A DNA stretch of 64,000 nucleotides. Source: Sphagnum magellanicum (lineage: Eukaryota > Streptophyta > Sphagnopsida > Sphagnales > Sphagnaceae). Both the position numbers and the translations under genes were made by a program. The notes under the pieces are model-generated. The model worked only from the letters and a program-made list of their open reading frames with translations, searched no databases and was not told where the DNA came from. How positions within the stretch are numbered: position 1 is the stretch's first letter; each line of letters starts with the position of its first letter. Positions 26,613 through 39,205 of the stretch are shown piece by piece. The stretch is from NCBI GenBank assembly GCA_021904315.1, contig CM038907.1, forward strand, positions 24,063,223-24,127,222, in the 5' to 3' direction.

Positions 26613-27319
26613 TATAGTATGATCTTCTAGAAAGATAAACACACTCTGTGGTGAGAATGTGGCATTGGGTCTGATTTGTTGTTGCAGTTTTTGGTCAAGC
26701 ACATGAGTTGAAGCGGAAAAGACAAAGACAGATGGGTTGTTAGACAGACAGACAGTAGGGCATTGAGATCAGGGGAAGTGAGGGAAGATTCTTCCATTTT
26801 TTTGGGTGTTGTTTGCATTGCATTGCAGGTGTAAGAAGTGGATGTGTGGGAGAGTGATGGTGGATATGTTTGGAAACAGATCATCACGTCGTTCAGCACA
26901 GTTCATGGTGCATGTCAACCTCTATTGCTGCTCTCCCTCTTTTTGTTTTCCAATCGTATTTCATTTTTATCGGCTTCCCTTCTATGGGTATTGTTATTCT
27001 ATGGACTGTGCATTGGAAGTCAAATGGCAAGGCAGGAAAACTATCTTCAGTTTAGGCCCTAGAAAATAAGTGTGGTCATGAGGGATGTGCATTCTATAGC
27101 CTTCTGAATTGATTGTGCTGTCTAGGGTTTTGGTATGTTCTCAATCTGGAGATCCCCTGAATTTTGCTTATACAAATGTCTACATTCTGCATTCAAAAAC
27201 ATTTTAGGTCTGAAGGCTTCTTATCAACATAATCTATGGTTGTGCATCACAGTACAGTGTGTGGGAAGATCTAATGTCAGACCTGATGGCACCCATAATG
27301 ACCGATTTGCTTGGTGCAG

Positions 27320-27632
27320 GAAGTGAAGGCTTCAAGAACACAGGGTATTACAAATGGAAATCAGACCAATGCAAGCAAAAGCCCACATGGTGTGGTGCCT
27401 TCGGATATATTTGTTCCAGTGGAGCACCCTTCAGAGCCATTGGATGTTGACCAACCTATGCAGTGCCCGCGACCCGAGCCTGGAATCATGCATGTTAGTA
27501 AATATTAAACCCTCCCCTTTGTTTGGTGTTTGTTACTCATTCAATTCCAGCTCATGTTTTGTGTTTGTTCTGTTCTCAACATTGTGTAGGAGAGAGACAG
27601 CAAAGAAACCATCATTTTCTAGCAAATCTCAT
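27320..27632 (+). CDS. Short spliced coding-like locus, family not recognised (two exons visible)
   Basis: Two exons in the same phase are proposed. Exon 27320-27493 (58 codons) has an acceptor gtgcag|GAAGTG and a donor CAT|gttagt. It includes SPHGVVPSDIFVPVEHPSEP and QPMQCPRPEPGIM, a Pro-rich sequence that looks selected rather than random. Exon 27600-27632 has an acceptor tgtgtag|GAG and gives ERDSKETIIF then TAG. A possible upstream coding start is the ATG at 26842, which would splice at ATG|gtgcat near 26908. The result would be a small protein of about 90 residues. The UTR-like region upstream (26000-26830) is rich in short repeats. I do not recognise the family. Confidence 0.4.
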
Positions 27633-27639
27633 GCACTTG

Positions 27640-30600
27640 CAGTCTTATGCCGCTGTCCATATGATCTGAGATTGCATGTTCACCAAAGGAAACAGAGATT
27701 GTTCTTACTAGAGTTCATGCACCCATTGAACTGTATGCACCTCCCTCCTAGAGGTTGATCCAACCCCACCTTGTGTATCTCAAAGCAAGGAGATCTTCAA
27801 TGCTTTTCGTGACCTCTTTTGTCCCTGTAAATCCTTCAAGAAGGAAGACATCTCATATACTTGATCTCTATCACACACAATACACTATGATTTGTGGGTC
27901 TTGGAATGCCAATCAAGTAAAAGAATATGTTTCAATATATTCATTTTCTATAGGCCATTAGCTCAGTGTGAAGTAGTCAATGGAAAGTCTCATTCAAATA
28001 GTGTTTGTACAGGATGGAAGGATATGGAAGGAGAGAATATTAGCAGCAAGGGCAAGGAGAAGGGCAGAGCTTCTAGGGGAAATTCCACCTTTCACAAATG
28101 GCCCTAATTGGTAACCCACTAGTATCACAAGCAATAGGGGTTTGTCCCCATTGTCTCCCTTCAATATTACAGTTGTGATTCCACCATGAACTATTGAAAA
28201 AACAACCACACCTAAAGAATTCCAAGTTTTCTCAATGAGTGTGTTCCTCATTCCTTTGCCTCAAGAGATACAAAAGAGATTACTAGATCTCGAACTAATG
28301 GAATTGTGAACTAGTGAGTGCTCATTTTCAACAATAGGAGGAAAGTGTGTATCAAAAGTGCATTTCGAAATTGCGTATCAAAAGTGCATATTTGAGTTTG
28401 TGGTTCTCTCCTAAGGGCCTCTCAAGAAGGCATGACAACTCCACCATTGTGGTTCATGTCCTTTTCCTTTCTCACCTCCTTATTTATCTTCACAATCAAC
28501 CTCAAGATTTAGAGAATCTATTTCTTACATGTATTTGGGCAACACTATTGACCATTGTCCAATAGAATGAACATACATTTCAATACATAAATGTCATTTT
28601 CCGGCAATTCATATTACAACCCTCCATTTGAACAAATTGTTGTTGATTGACTATAATCTTTTAGGCGATCCATATTGAAGTTCAAGATTTGAAGAGCTTG
28701 TTTTAGGGTCCTTTGGAATCTGAAACCAAAATAGAACTAGTTGAAAAGGGTGTGGAAATTTTGAAGCTCCACAATGAGATAAGCAATGTAGCATGAATAA
28801 CAATATAAAGAATTTGGAGGCTTGTTCGTCATCATGTTAAAGAATTTTGTTTCTAGAATGGATCACACCAACATTTGGTTTTTTTGCATTAACCTCACAA
28901 TTGTAGCTAATATATGTGGATGGAAAAAGTAGAGAGGAAAAAGATGGTGATGGTGATCGAGCCATCTTCTTGAAGTAATATCTCCCCATTCTAGTCTATC
29001 CATATGTGCAATCCTACTTTAAAAATGTGTGAGTTGCATCTTTAAATCATTACAATCACATCAAGGTCCACAACTTCAATGGCTTCTCACCTTGCATGAG
29101 CGTTCTTGCCTTTGCTTGCCAAATTCAACATTGTCCTAGAAAATCTCTACTTGCAATTCCTAGAGAAGGTCTTTTGTAAACCCATCTTTCCTTTAGCACA
29201 TATGAATGTGGTGGCTAATGAGAGAAGATGCACAAATAGTAGTGTTATGTTTAGAATGGGATTTTGTCTCCACAATCACATCCAGACAAAGTAACATAAT
29301 GCAAAAAAGTATTCCAAAAAAGTCAGCTAAGGTGAATGATCATGTGCATGTAAAAATCCTATTTTGCTTGCAATATGTTAAGAAATTACTTCACAAGTAT
29401 AATCATTCTACACTACAACTTTCCATTCTTGGACCTTTCAGGAGAATAGATCTTCAATTCATTATAGAAAATAACAAGGATGTGTAAGTTTTTTTTCCCT
29501 CTCAAGTGGAATCCCCATAATGTTATTCTTTTTTAATCATTCCCTAGAAAAGAAAAAATATATTTTGCTACAAATTCAATAGGCCTTCAAGTTTCTATAG
29601 ATGAATTATTTATGTCTAATGGGTGAATGCATGGATGGGTTGCCAATACTAACAAATGAATATATCCCCCATAAGTTCATTTGCTTTTTCAAACCCCAAA
29701 TGACTAAGTAGTTAAACAACAAAAATCCATTAATCTAGTAGATTTAAAACCAACCTTCATGTACATTAAAAAAAAAAGGTTTGAACAAAATGATTGTGCA
29801 AAAAATTACACTATGACATCAATATTCATCCACCCATTCATGCATTCACCCCAATGAGGCAATCCCAACTATGCTAGTTTTGGGGCATTGCTCTACACTC
29901 CAACTTATTGCTTTGCACCGTAAACTCACCACACCTTTTCGAATCTTGCCATCTTGCACCCCAAATAACCAACCTTTGAAAATTACAAACCTCAACAAAT
30001 TTCAACATTCCAATAAACCATTTCAATACAAAACATTGGATGGGATCGTGGACACAAAATCTTAAATTTGCATACTTGTTTAATCATCTTGTTTAGCAAC
30101 TTTTGTGTTCCCAATACAAATTATGACACTTGCAAACTAAAATGAAGCTTGTTTATTGAACAAATATAGAGGATTGTATTTGAAGTTTGAAACCAAACAA
30201 ATTATTAAGTTGTACCTCATTTGTGATTGAGGAACGATGCAAGTAGGGTGAAAACATAGTTAGAAGGACTATTTGGAATATCACAATCATAATTTTTTAG
30301 ATTGTAAATGAACTTAAAATGTAAATCTATATTCAACATATAACATTATCAAATTTTTAATTACCTATGTTATAATAAATTCTAGTAAGAATCATATTTT
30401 AAAATATGGAATGTATACTATTAAAAAAAAAACTTATAATGAAATGATGACATTAAGTTTGTAGCACAAATTGAATGAAAAAAATGAACTTAAAAAGCAT
30501 GCCATAATAATGACATTGGAAATAGAAATTGTAAAATACACCACCATCAAATGAAGAAATTAAGAATAAAATGCATTGAAACTTTCCCAATTTACAAGAA

Positions 30601-31755
30601 ACAATTAAATGTCATTTTTTGTCATTTTTTATCATTCATAATTCATTTCACATTGAAATATTAAAACTTTCACATCAATTTTTAGACCAAACATATGTCT
30701 AATAATATTTAGAAGGTGGTCTACCGATAATTTTTATCAAAATCATAGGAAATAATCAAAATGTAGGGTCAAAATGTGTCATCAAATAATCATAGCAATG
30801 TTATTATCATTTTGACCCTATATGTTTTTTTCAAGGTTGAAACTTGAATATTGATCATAAGTAAAGCTTTGTATATGCAAGAAATTCCTACCTATTATTT
30901 GTATTCATATTAGGATAGTTTGAACCTCTCTAGGCTTTTGTAATAAATGTTTTGCTACTATAAATTTGAGGCATTAAACACACCAAAAAAAACCCTTTAT
31001 TTGGGTTGTTGTGATATGATTTCATCTTTGGTTTGTCATAAGGAAATCACATGGTGGCTTGTTGTGTTGTGAGTGATAGTTATGGTACTACAAAGCAACA
31101 ACACACTTTCATATATAAAGTGTGAGTTTGTAGGTAAACCTCTAAAATTTATATATTTGTTATGTGAATAAGTACTACAATTATTTATTGTGTAATTGGG
31201 CTGATGCTGGTTTCTTTGATTTCAGATTTTCGCATAGTAGCAATTCCAATTGCATTTCAAACTTTCCATCGGTATAGAATTTGATGTTAATGTTCATTGA
31301 TAGATATCAAAGTATTTTTCACAAGATGATGAATAGTTTTTTCCATCTAATATTTATGATCATTATTTTTTTTAAGCATGAAAAACTAACATACCTTGAA
31401 TCATGTTTTTTTGAAGTCTATGGGGATTTGTTTTGTGTGTGTTAGACTATGTTTTGAACCAAATTCAATTTTGTTGTCATTTACACCAAGTTTGGAAGTG
31501 AATCACCTAAAACATAATGCATAAAAGATTGTGTTTCATTGTCATCCTTTGTTTTGGTCTAAATGGCTAAAATAATTATATGGATTATTATCTAGATAAT
31601 TTGTATATATGTTCATTCAATCAATGATTTTTCACTTCAACTAACCATGTGCCAAAAATTAACATGGTGTAAACTTAAAGTGGACAAAATCCTTTGAAAG
31701 TTAATCCAAACTAGTAAATGGGGTTAATTTGCTTCATTTTCCCCTTTCTAATTCT
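27640..31755. other. Gene-free stretch
   Basis: Only short ORFs. 27760-29480 is slightly less AT-rich and might be an old element, but no domain was recognised. The rest is AT-rich with nothing supportable. Confidence 0.5.
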
Positions 31756-31761
31756 TAATTA

Positions 31762-33638
31762 CACTACAAGAAAATGTGATTTTTTAGAAGGTCCAACTTG
31801 ATTGAAATGTTCACATTGACCAAGGAGGATGGTCATTTTGACTAAAGGTCTCAGGCATGAAAGACATGAGTTACTTTTGACTAAGACATTTGAATAAAGT
31901 GACCTTTTTGACCATGTGACAAACCAAACATCTAATAAAAAAGGCTAAAGGTCCATCAAGATGATCAAGGCTTAGTCATATTGACCATATTTAATGGCCA
32001 TTGTGATTTACAATTAGTCAAATTGGTCATTTTGATTTGACACTTAGTCAAATCAACCATATTAATTTGATTATTTAACCTACAAATTTATTTTACATAG
32101 GGTACAAACTAAACTTAAGTTCATAGATAGTAGGCCTTAGGTTAGGCATATTACACTTAGTAGTTATTTATAAAATTTAATAAGCTACTTACATGCTACC
32201 TTTAGGCACATGTAGGTACTTAAGTTTAGTACATTGATTAGTTAATATTTAATAATTGATAGATAATATTCATTAATTTATGATTAATATTTTATATATT
32301 TAATTAGTCACCAAATAAATGTCAATTAATAACCAATAATTAATTTATCCATCAACTTGTTAATTTTTAAATTATTATTATCAAATTATCAATTTTATCT
32401 AATTTTTGGGCTAACACTTGGTAGTAATTTATAATCATTAATCAATATATAATTATAAATAATTATTGATAAGTGATTATTTTAAATTAATTTTTAGTTA
32501 ATAATAAAATTTTAAATATTAATTGATAATTATTAATTAATAATAAATACTCATTATTTAGTATTTATTATTATTTTAATCCTAGGAAATAATCAATTAT
32601 TAATCATTGATAATATTTATTTATAATTTATAGTAATTCATCAATCATTTTAAATTATTTTTATTAATTACCTATAGGTAGCCTATCTTATTAACTAAAT
32701 TACTAGCTTAAGCCATTTAAGCCTAGTTATTAGGCTAAGTAGCCTAAGCCTAGACCTATCTAATAAGTTAGATTATTACCCTATTAACCCTAAACCCTAA
32801 GCTAGGTCTATTAATAAGTTAGTAAATACCTACATAACTTACTAAATAACATAGGCACAAATAACTTATTAGGTAGGTATAAACATAAACCTAGTAGGTA
32901 CTTATAAGGCTTAGTAGATTATAAACCTACACGTTATTTAGGTACATGCATTTATTAATAGGTATTTCCTACCTACCTAGGCTACCCTACCTATAACTTA
33001 CCTATTTATGTAAGTAGTGTAAAAAAATTCAATTTCATTTGATACAATATCCATGTTAAAAAACAATTCATGAAAATTGATTACAATATATTGGTTTAAA
33101 ATCATGTTCATTAGAAATATGTTGTCCAAGAAAATCACCTTATGGGGTGGTAGTGCAATGATTAAGGACTTGACTCCTCAATGTGGAGGTGAGGAATTCA
33201 AGTTCCCACACTTGCAACCTAAATTACTTTGGCTATTTAGGTGACCTAATTAGGTAGCCTAGGTTGCAAAAGCTACTAAACCACCTAATTTAGGCTATTT
33301 GGCCTAGCCTAGGGGGCTTGGCCTAACTTAGGACATAGGGTTGGTAGTTAAATAAATAAGTAATATTTTGACAATAATTATTAGGTTTATTAATTAAGTA
33401 GGTAGGTAAGGTAATTAATTATTTATTTTTCATATTAATTTTGATAAAATATATTATATTAGTGTCACAATGGTTCAGTAAAAAATAATTAACCAAAAAG
33501 ACCTAGTCAAAACAATTGGGTCCAAATTGACTTGTTCGAAATGGCACTTTGGTCAAGTTGGACATGGAGGCAAAAAACCATATAGGGGGTTTTTTTGACT
33601 GAAGTTCCTAGTTAAAAAAACCAAGATTTCTTGTAGTG
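31762..33638. mobile_element. Non-autonomous CACTA transposon, 1877 bp
   Basis: Terminal inverted repeats CACTACAAGAAA (from 31762) and TTTCTTGTAGTG (to 33638), with a 3-bp target duplication TTA on each side (31759-31761 and 33639-33641). Subterminal zones (31790-32070 and 33480-33610) are full of TTGAC/GTCAA motifs such as TTTGACTA and TTTGACCA in both orientations. The interior has no transposase frame. It contains AT-rich DNA, a TACC/TAGG-rich section (about 32640-33020) and a tRNA-like segment. Confidence 0.87.
33141..33216 (+). repeat. tRNA-derived SINE-like head inside the second CACTA element
   Basis: The segment starts ATGGGGTGGTAGTGCAATGA, resembling a tRNA 5' end with box A, and ends with GAATTCAAGTTCCCACAC, resembling box B (GGTTCAAGTCC). 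The spacing of about 50 bases fits an RNA polymerase III internal promoter. It does not fold as a complete tRNA by eye and no CCA-side stem pairs well, so a SINE fragment is the better reading. Confidence 0.45.
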
Positions 33639-33644
33639 TTATCA

Positions 33645-36600
33645 TGTGGTTGCCCTTTGTCTTAAACTTGTTAATTGAAGTTTATATATGGAGTCATGGC
33701 AAATGATGTAAAATGTCATGTGTTCAACAATCTTGATATGTATATTGAAAAAATATTTGTATGTGTTTATATTTAATGTGTACCCTAGGTTAAATGTAAT
33801 TGTTGATGCCCAAAAAAAAAAGGTAAAAGAAGGAAGCCATGACTATTATAACCATTGTTGTTATACAAGTTTAAACTAATAATAAATTCCTTGAAAAAAG
33901 TTGTACAAATTATAAAGTTATTGTCATGTATGTTGGGATTGGGGTGGCATCCTCATGTATTTAAAATCAAGTTGGAATTTCTTGTTTCCTAGAAGTGTTT
34001 CTAATTTTTTGACTTGGAATGTTAATATTCTTGTTTTTTATTTCCTCCATGCTTATTTATTGTGTATTTAATTCATTACGTTAACAGTAGTCTACCTAAA
34101 GTCCAATGACTTATTCTTTCATTACATGCATGTAATTTTCTAAATGTAATGTAATTAGTTGTGTCCACTCCAAGGACATTTCATTTCTTGCAAATTGTGA
34201 TTTACCAAAAGAATGGATTATGTGGGTTGGTTTGGTTAGATACAAAATGGATTCTTCACAACACACATTGCAATGTCTTTCTAATATAGGAATACATATT
34301 AGCCTCTCTTAAACTTTGATTGATCTAAGTTGTTAAATACATGTATATGGGATCACTTGATTGGTGTGGTGTTGTTTCCTTTCACCCATTACACCAACTT
34401 CCTAGTGAACTTCTTGAACAATCACCTTCAATAACCAACCATCATCCAAACAAGTCTTTATCAATACTGGGGATAGTATTTTATGTTGGGGTTTTGCCAC
34501 TGTCTAGTTATCACAACTTTTTTTCAGATCTTCAAGGGCATGTTGGAAATGGTGGAAATGATGACATCTTTGTTTTGCTTAGTGGATTGATATGTCTACA
34601 CTTTTGACATTGAAAAGGTCTTGAATTAAAGGAGTTGTGTACATATTTCCTCTTTTTACATTTGCTTGTATCTCCTTCATGTTTTTCTTTGATACTTATG
34701 ATTGGGAAGGTGGCATATTTTCAAGGATTCCTATTATTGTTCTTTGCTATCTACCTTGTGTAATAAGTTCTTTGTTTAGATAACTCTTTATCTTTAACAA
34801 ATAATCAACAATGAGTCATTGTATGAATGTGAAAACACATGATAAAAACCTCCCACTTGCAAGTATGTTTGTGTTGGAAGTGGAAATAAAACTTGTGAGG
34901 GTTCCTAAAACAAACAACTCATACAATTTCCAATGAAGAGGTTTGGTGGAATCTCCACAATGCACACAAGTTTGTTTGTGCCTAAAACTAAACATTTTGT
35001 CAATTTCACACAAGGTTTGGCAAATGCAACAAGGGTGATGACAAATGCCTTTTTATTCATGATCTTGACAAAGTGGTTACACTAATTTGTATGAAGTTTT
35101 GGAAGGGCTCATGCATGATTCAACATGCCTATTGACTCTCAAGGTATGTTTGTATATTGGGTTGCCTCACACATAAATTGAATACACTAGATGAACCCAA
35201 AGCTTGGAAACCACAAATGAACTATGAGAATGAATTTGCATATTGAATTCATTTCATCTTTATGCCTAATAATATATGGAAATTATTAGGCCTCCATTAG
35301 CTTTATTCTAATTCATAAATCAATCCATCCTTTGTTCATTAATGTATTATATTAAGATTAAAAGGAACAAATGTTTGCTTACCTTCTTGATATTACTATA
35401 AAAAATTTATAGTTAGGTCGTGTGCCATTAATATGTGAGTTAGTATGGATTTATATAAGTGTTTGTTGTATGATTTCAAGCAATTCTTAAATAGATGCCA
35501 AACTATTTGTAATTTTTGGAAGGTGAGTAATTTTGTTTTCTAAGTTGTAAAAATTCTATGGTATCTTGTATCTCATAAATGGTTTGATTGCTTTTTAAAC
35601 TTGAAAAATACAATTTATGTCATTGGTAAGCTTGTGTACAAATGAAATTTGTTTGTATTGACATGTTATAATCTTCAAACTCCACAATAATCAATTGAAT
35701 TTAAGAGCATGCCTTCAATTCCCATGTCTAACATTGGCCCACTTTCCACATTGCATTTAAGGTGCCCACCAAATCAACGATGGATATAATCCAATCCAAT
35801 CAATTTCTTACATTCTATTTGATTAAAAGAAAATGTGTTATTGCATCACCAATTGGACCATGTAATCATCATACTTCAAATAGTGATAATGGTACATGTT
35901 TTATTGTGCTTCAAAATTCTACATACAATGTGATAATGAGTTTACAGTGTGTTTGAGTGCAACCATGTTGAATGATAATGGTGCACAAAATGGTTTCAAG
36001 TGTTGGAGCAATCTAGTAATTCATCAACTTTAGTGAATTGCATTCCACCACATGAACTACTATATTAATATTCCTTCTATAAGCTTTCTTTTCTTTCATG
36101 AATGAAATTGTTGAATAGTCAAAAGTTGAGAGCATGCATGATTCAAATATAAAGGTTTACTTGCTTCTTACTAAATCATTGGTTGACTAATTTTATTTTA
36201 TTTGCTAGCCTCTTGATACATTTAAAAGGGCTAAAATTAAATCTAGTAATATACTAATTTGTTGAACAGAAAAACTATTCAAGTTGGTATGCAATTTCAC
36301 CAAGTGATGTCATTATAGTCTTCTAACTTAAAATGCTAAAGGTTGGAAAAATGTTAGGTGAGAGTTATTTTTCAAGACTTCATAAAGTTGAAATCGTCTA
36401 AAAAAGCTTTGCAATATTAGTTTTTTTGGGGAAGTAAAACATGCTAACATTTTTTTATTGCATAAGACAAAGCTACTAGTACAACTCCATACCTATAATA
36501 TTAGCTAGGATTCCATTTAAAACTATATTGGAACACATAAAAGCAAAAGTAAAAAACAAAGATTCACAACTTAGGTTTGTCATATGCAATGAGGCTATGT

Positions 36601-37215
36601 TATTGTAATAGTGAAATCATAGGCAAACAACAAAATTCCTCCAATTAGTGGTAGGTTACACATTACAACTCCATAACTTTAAACCATGATTAAATACAAG
36701 TTGCTTTTCTTACTAGGATCATTCTAACACATAACCACATCACTTTGCTATTGCAAGTCCAATTGTCATTCTTACACACTCCTTACTCCCTACAACACAC
36801 ACATTTACACCTTCCATCCATGCAATTTCTAGATTTCTTCTTTCCTTAGTAGCCAATTAGTACTGAGATAAGTGGTGGTTGCTTAAGCACTAGATCTTAT
36901 TTTCCTCCTCTTTTCCTTCAACTACTACTTGTTTCTAAAAACTCCAATAGTTCTTTCCACCATAAATTCCTCTTTTCTTCCTTCTCTGATTTTTCTAAAG
37001 GGAACAATGCATGGCTCTATCAATGGCTCTTCTTTCCCACCCCCCCACTCCCCCTGCCAACTATTGAACACTCTCAAATTTGTGGTGTCTAGGATTGTTG
37101 TAATGTCATTGCTGCACATAAGCTTTGAGTTTGGATGCTAGCCCTGGCTCTAGACTATGGAATTGAATTGAAGGTGAACTTTTCTTTGTGTGGCTTGCTC
37201 TCTCTCATTGTATTC
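33645..37215. other. Gene-free stretch
   Basis: AT-rich with short ORFs and no recognised motif. A polypyrimidine-rich area lies just before the exon at 37218. Confidence 0.5.
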
Positions 37216-37217
37216 AG

Positions 37218-37429
37218 GGGACCTAGGCAATGGAAGTGTCTCCTGGGTTGATGTTGCTTCAGTTGTTGTGGCATGCATAGAGGGCCACAGCAACCCCAAC
37301 ATTTCCTTTGAAGTGTACAACAACAAGAACAAATATGCTCCTGAGGAAGGCTTGAAGAAACTCTACAGCTTGGAGGCTGATGAACCTAGAGACAATGATA
37401 CCCAAGTTACTGGAATGCTTTTGAGGTGA
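37218..37429 (+). CDS. Single exon resembling the C-terminal part of an atypical NAD(P)-binding SDR-like reductase
   Basis: An open frame from an AG at about 37217 to a TGA at 37427-37429. It reads SWVDVASVVVACIEG, then ISFEVYNNKNKYAPEEGLKK and a charged tail. The pattern (W/R)-x-DVA-x-V-x-x-x-C, followed about 12 residues later by a (T/S)FE(V/L) strand, is typical of the last strand-helix of atypical short-chain reductases related to Tic62/NmrA-type proteins. No upstream Rossmann exon with a GxxGxxG loop was found in the 3 kb to the left. I read this as the last exon of a gene with far-off exons, or a gene fragment. Cofactor binding cannot be claimed from this piece. Confidence 0.4.
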
Positions 37430-37434
37430 ATTGT

Positions 37435-39200
37435 TATTTGCATCTCAAGATGGAGAATCTGGTTCTCGATCCTGCATTGCCAAAGGGAGTGCTAACCAGC
37501 AAAGGTGAAAACCTTCAACATGACTGACAATAAAGGTAAGAAATGAATTGTCTCCTGGCAGTTATATTCATTCCTTCTTTTGCCAAATAGTTTGACTATC
37601 ATGAATTGTTTGTCCTGTAGCATATTTAAAACCTGGAATTCAATCAAAGATTATTAGTTGTCTGCTGAGTTGAAGAATGCTGAGGATGTATCATAAGATA
37701 TTTGGTGTTAAACATAGCATATATGCTTATGGGTCTCAAGGAGCCAATAAAGAGAAATAATTCTCCCAATCCTACAACTAGAGTGCCTATGGCATCTTAT
37801 ATAGGCAGGTGCTGTGCTTTGAACCAGATCTAATCCCCAAACAGGTACAATTTTGCATCCTACTTTTGTTCATCTTATGTTCCAAATTCTTCCATGTTAT
37901 GAATAAAATTTTATTTGGATATTTCTTCTATATTTCATGTTAGTATCCAAAATTATTTTTTGTGTGAAGGTTAGATTTAGTTCTAGCTTGTCATGACCGT
38001 TGTGCACAGTAGAAGATTTTGAGTTATGTTTAGGTACGTCATCATCCCTTTGTAGTAGCTATAGTAGTATACACCATTCACTTCCTAACAAAAAACAATG
38101 TGGATGTGTTAATACCATTTTGTTCTTGTTCTTGTGGATGTTCTTGTAGATGACTAAATCGAGTTTATGTTTAAGTTGACCAATCTAAATTTCTGACTGT
38201 TATTTTGTCTTTGTTTTAAAGAAAGGAAAACTTAAGCATGAGCTTCCTCCATTCTTAGTTATCTTGCTATAAAGTATAGTTGAATTGCAGTTTTGTTGTG
38301 AGATTGATACAATCTCATTGATGTGATGTTGATTTCAAAATGCTGACTAAAAAAAGACATTCCTTTTTATGTTGTGAGGATTATGTTAGTTTTAATGCTC
38401 ACAAATAACATGTGATTTGTGTGTCATCCATGTACATGGACATGAATTATGATATCATTTGCACATGTTTTTGGAAATCAAACATGATAATATTTTGATG
38501 GCTACCAACCCTATTTCACTTTTGCTGTTTCAAATTGAAACTTTTACATTGATAGCCATATTCGCTCCAACACATCACAACCATATGATCACCAAATCTA
38601 ACCAGAATTTTTGCATGGGAAAGTTATTCTATTGTTAGGTCCTCAGTGCAAGAGGCTCTAATTCCATGGGCCCATCCTGATGGCACTTTTCATGATTGAT
38701 CAAGCCCATCAATAAAGCCAACACTACTTGAATTCTGGAAAACTATAAATGCCAGACAATGGTAAGCAAAGCTGGGACAATGGACAAATCAATTCAGAGC
38801 TGACCTTCATATCTCTTCTCAACTTCATATCAGCGATTAATTGCTAGTGTAGAAATTGACATTTTCCTTGATGAACTGTCTCAAACAATTGCATTATTGC
38901 TTTCCTTTGTTTGAGAACTGTGCATAATGGCAGTTGATTACAGAACATACAGTACATTTCGCAGATGAAATCATAGAGCACACAGGTCATTTAAACTGCA
39001 GTGAATAGTTTCAAAGTGGATTATGAACATGCAACTATAAATTAGAACTATTCTAATTTAGTGGTACTGGCTGTTTGCATTTCACACTTCTTGCAGATGC
39101 CAATGTTTTATGTTCAGGTAGGCACATCTTTGTGACCTGAACCACATTTATGATGGTAGTGATTTGGTCCCAATAGCAGAAAGAATAGGATATCTGGTTA
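37435..39200. other. Intergenic stretch between the reductase-like exon and the DUF707 gene
   Basis: No coding exon recognised. Its right part is downstream of the DUF707 stop codon (39206) and should hold that gene's 3' UTR and polyadenylation site on the minus strand. Confidence 0.5.
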
Positions 39201-39205
39201 TTAAA

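Noticed and set aside
26511..26702. Poly-Gln protein across the CTG repeat
   Set aside because: The frame exists on the minus strand but has no family features or splice context; a microsatellite explains it.
32778..32800. Telomere-like AACCCTAAACCCTAA
   Set aside because: Only about two units, inside a CACTA element; no array.
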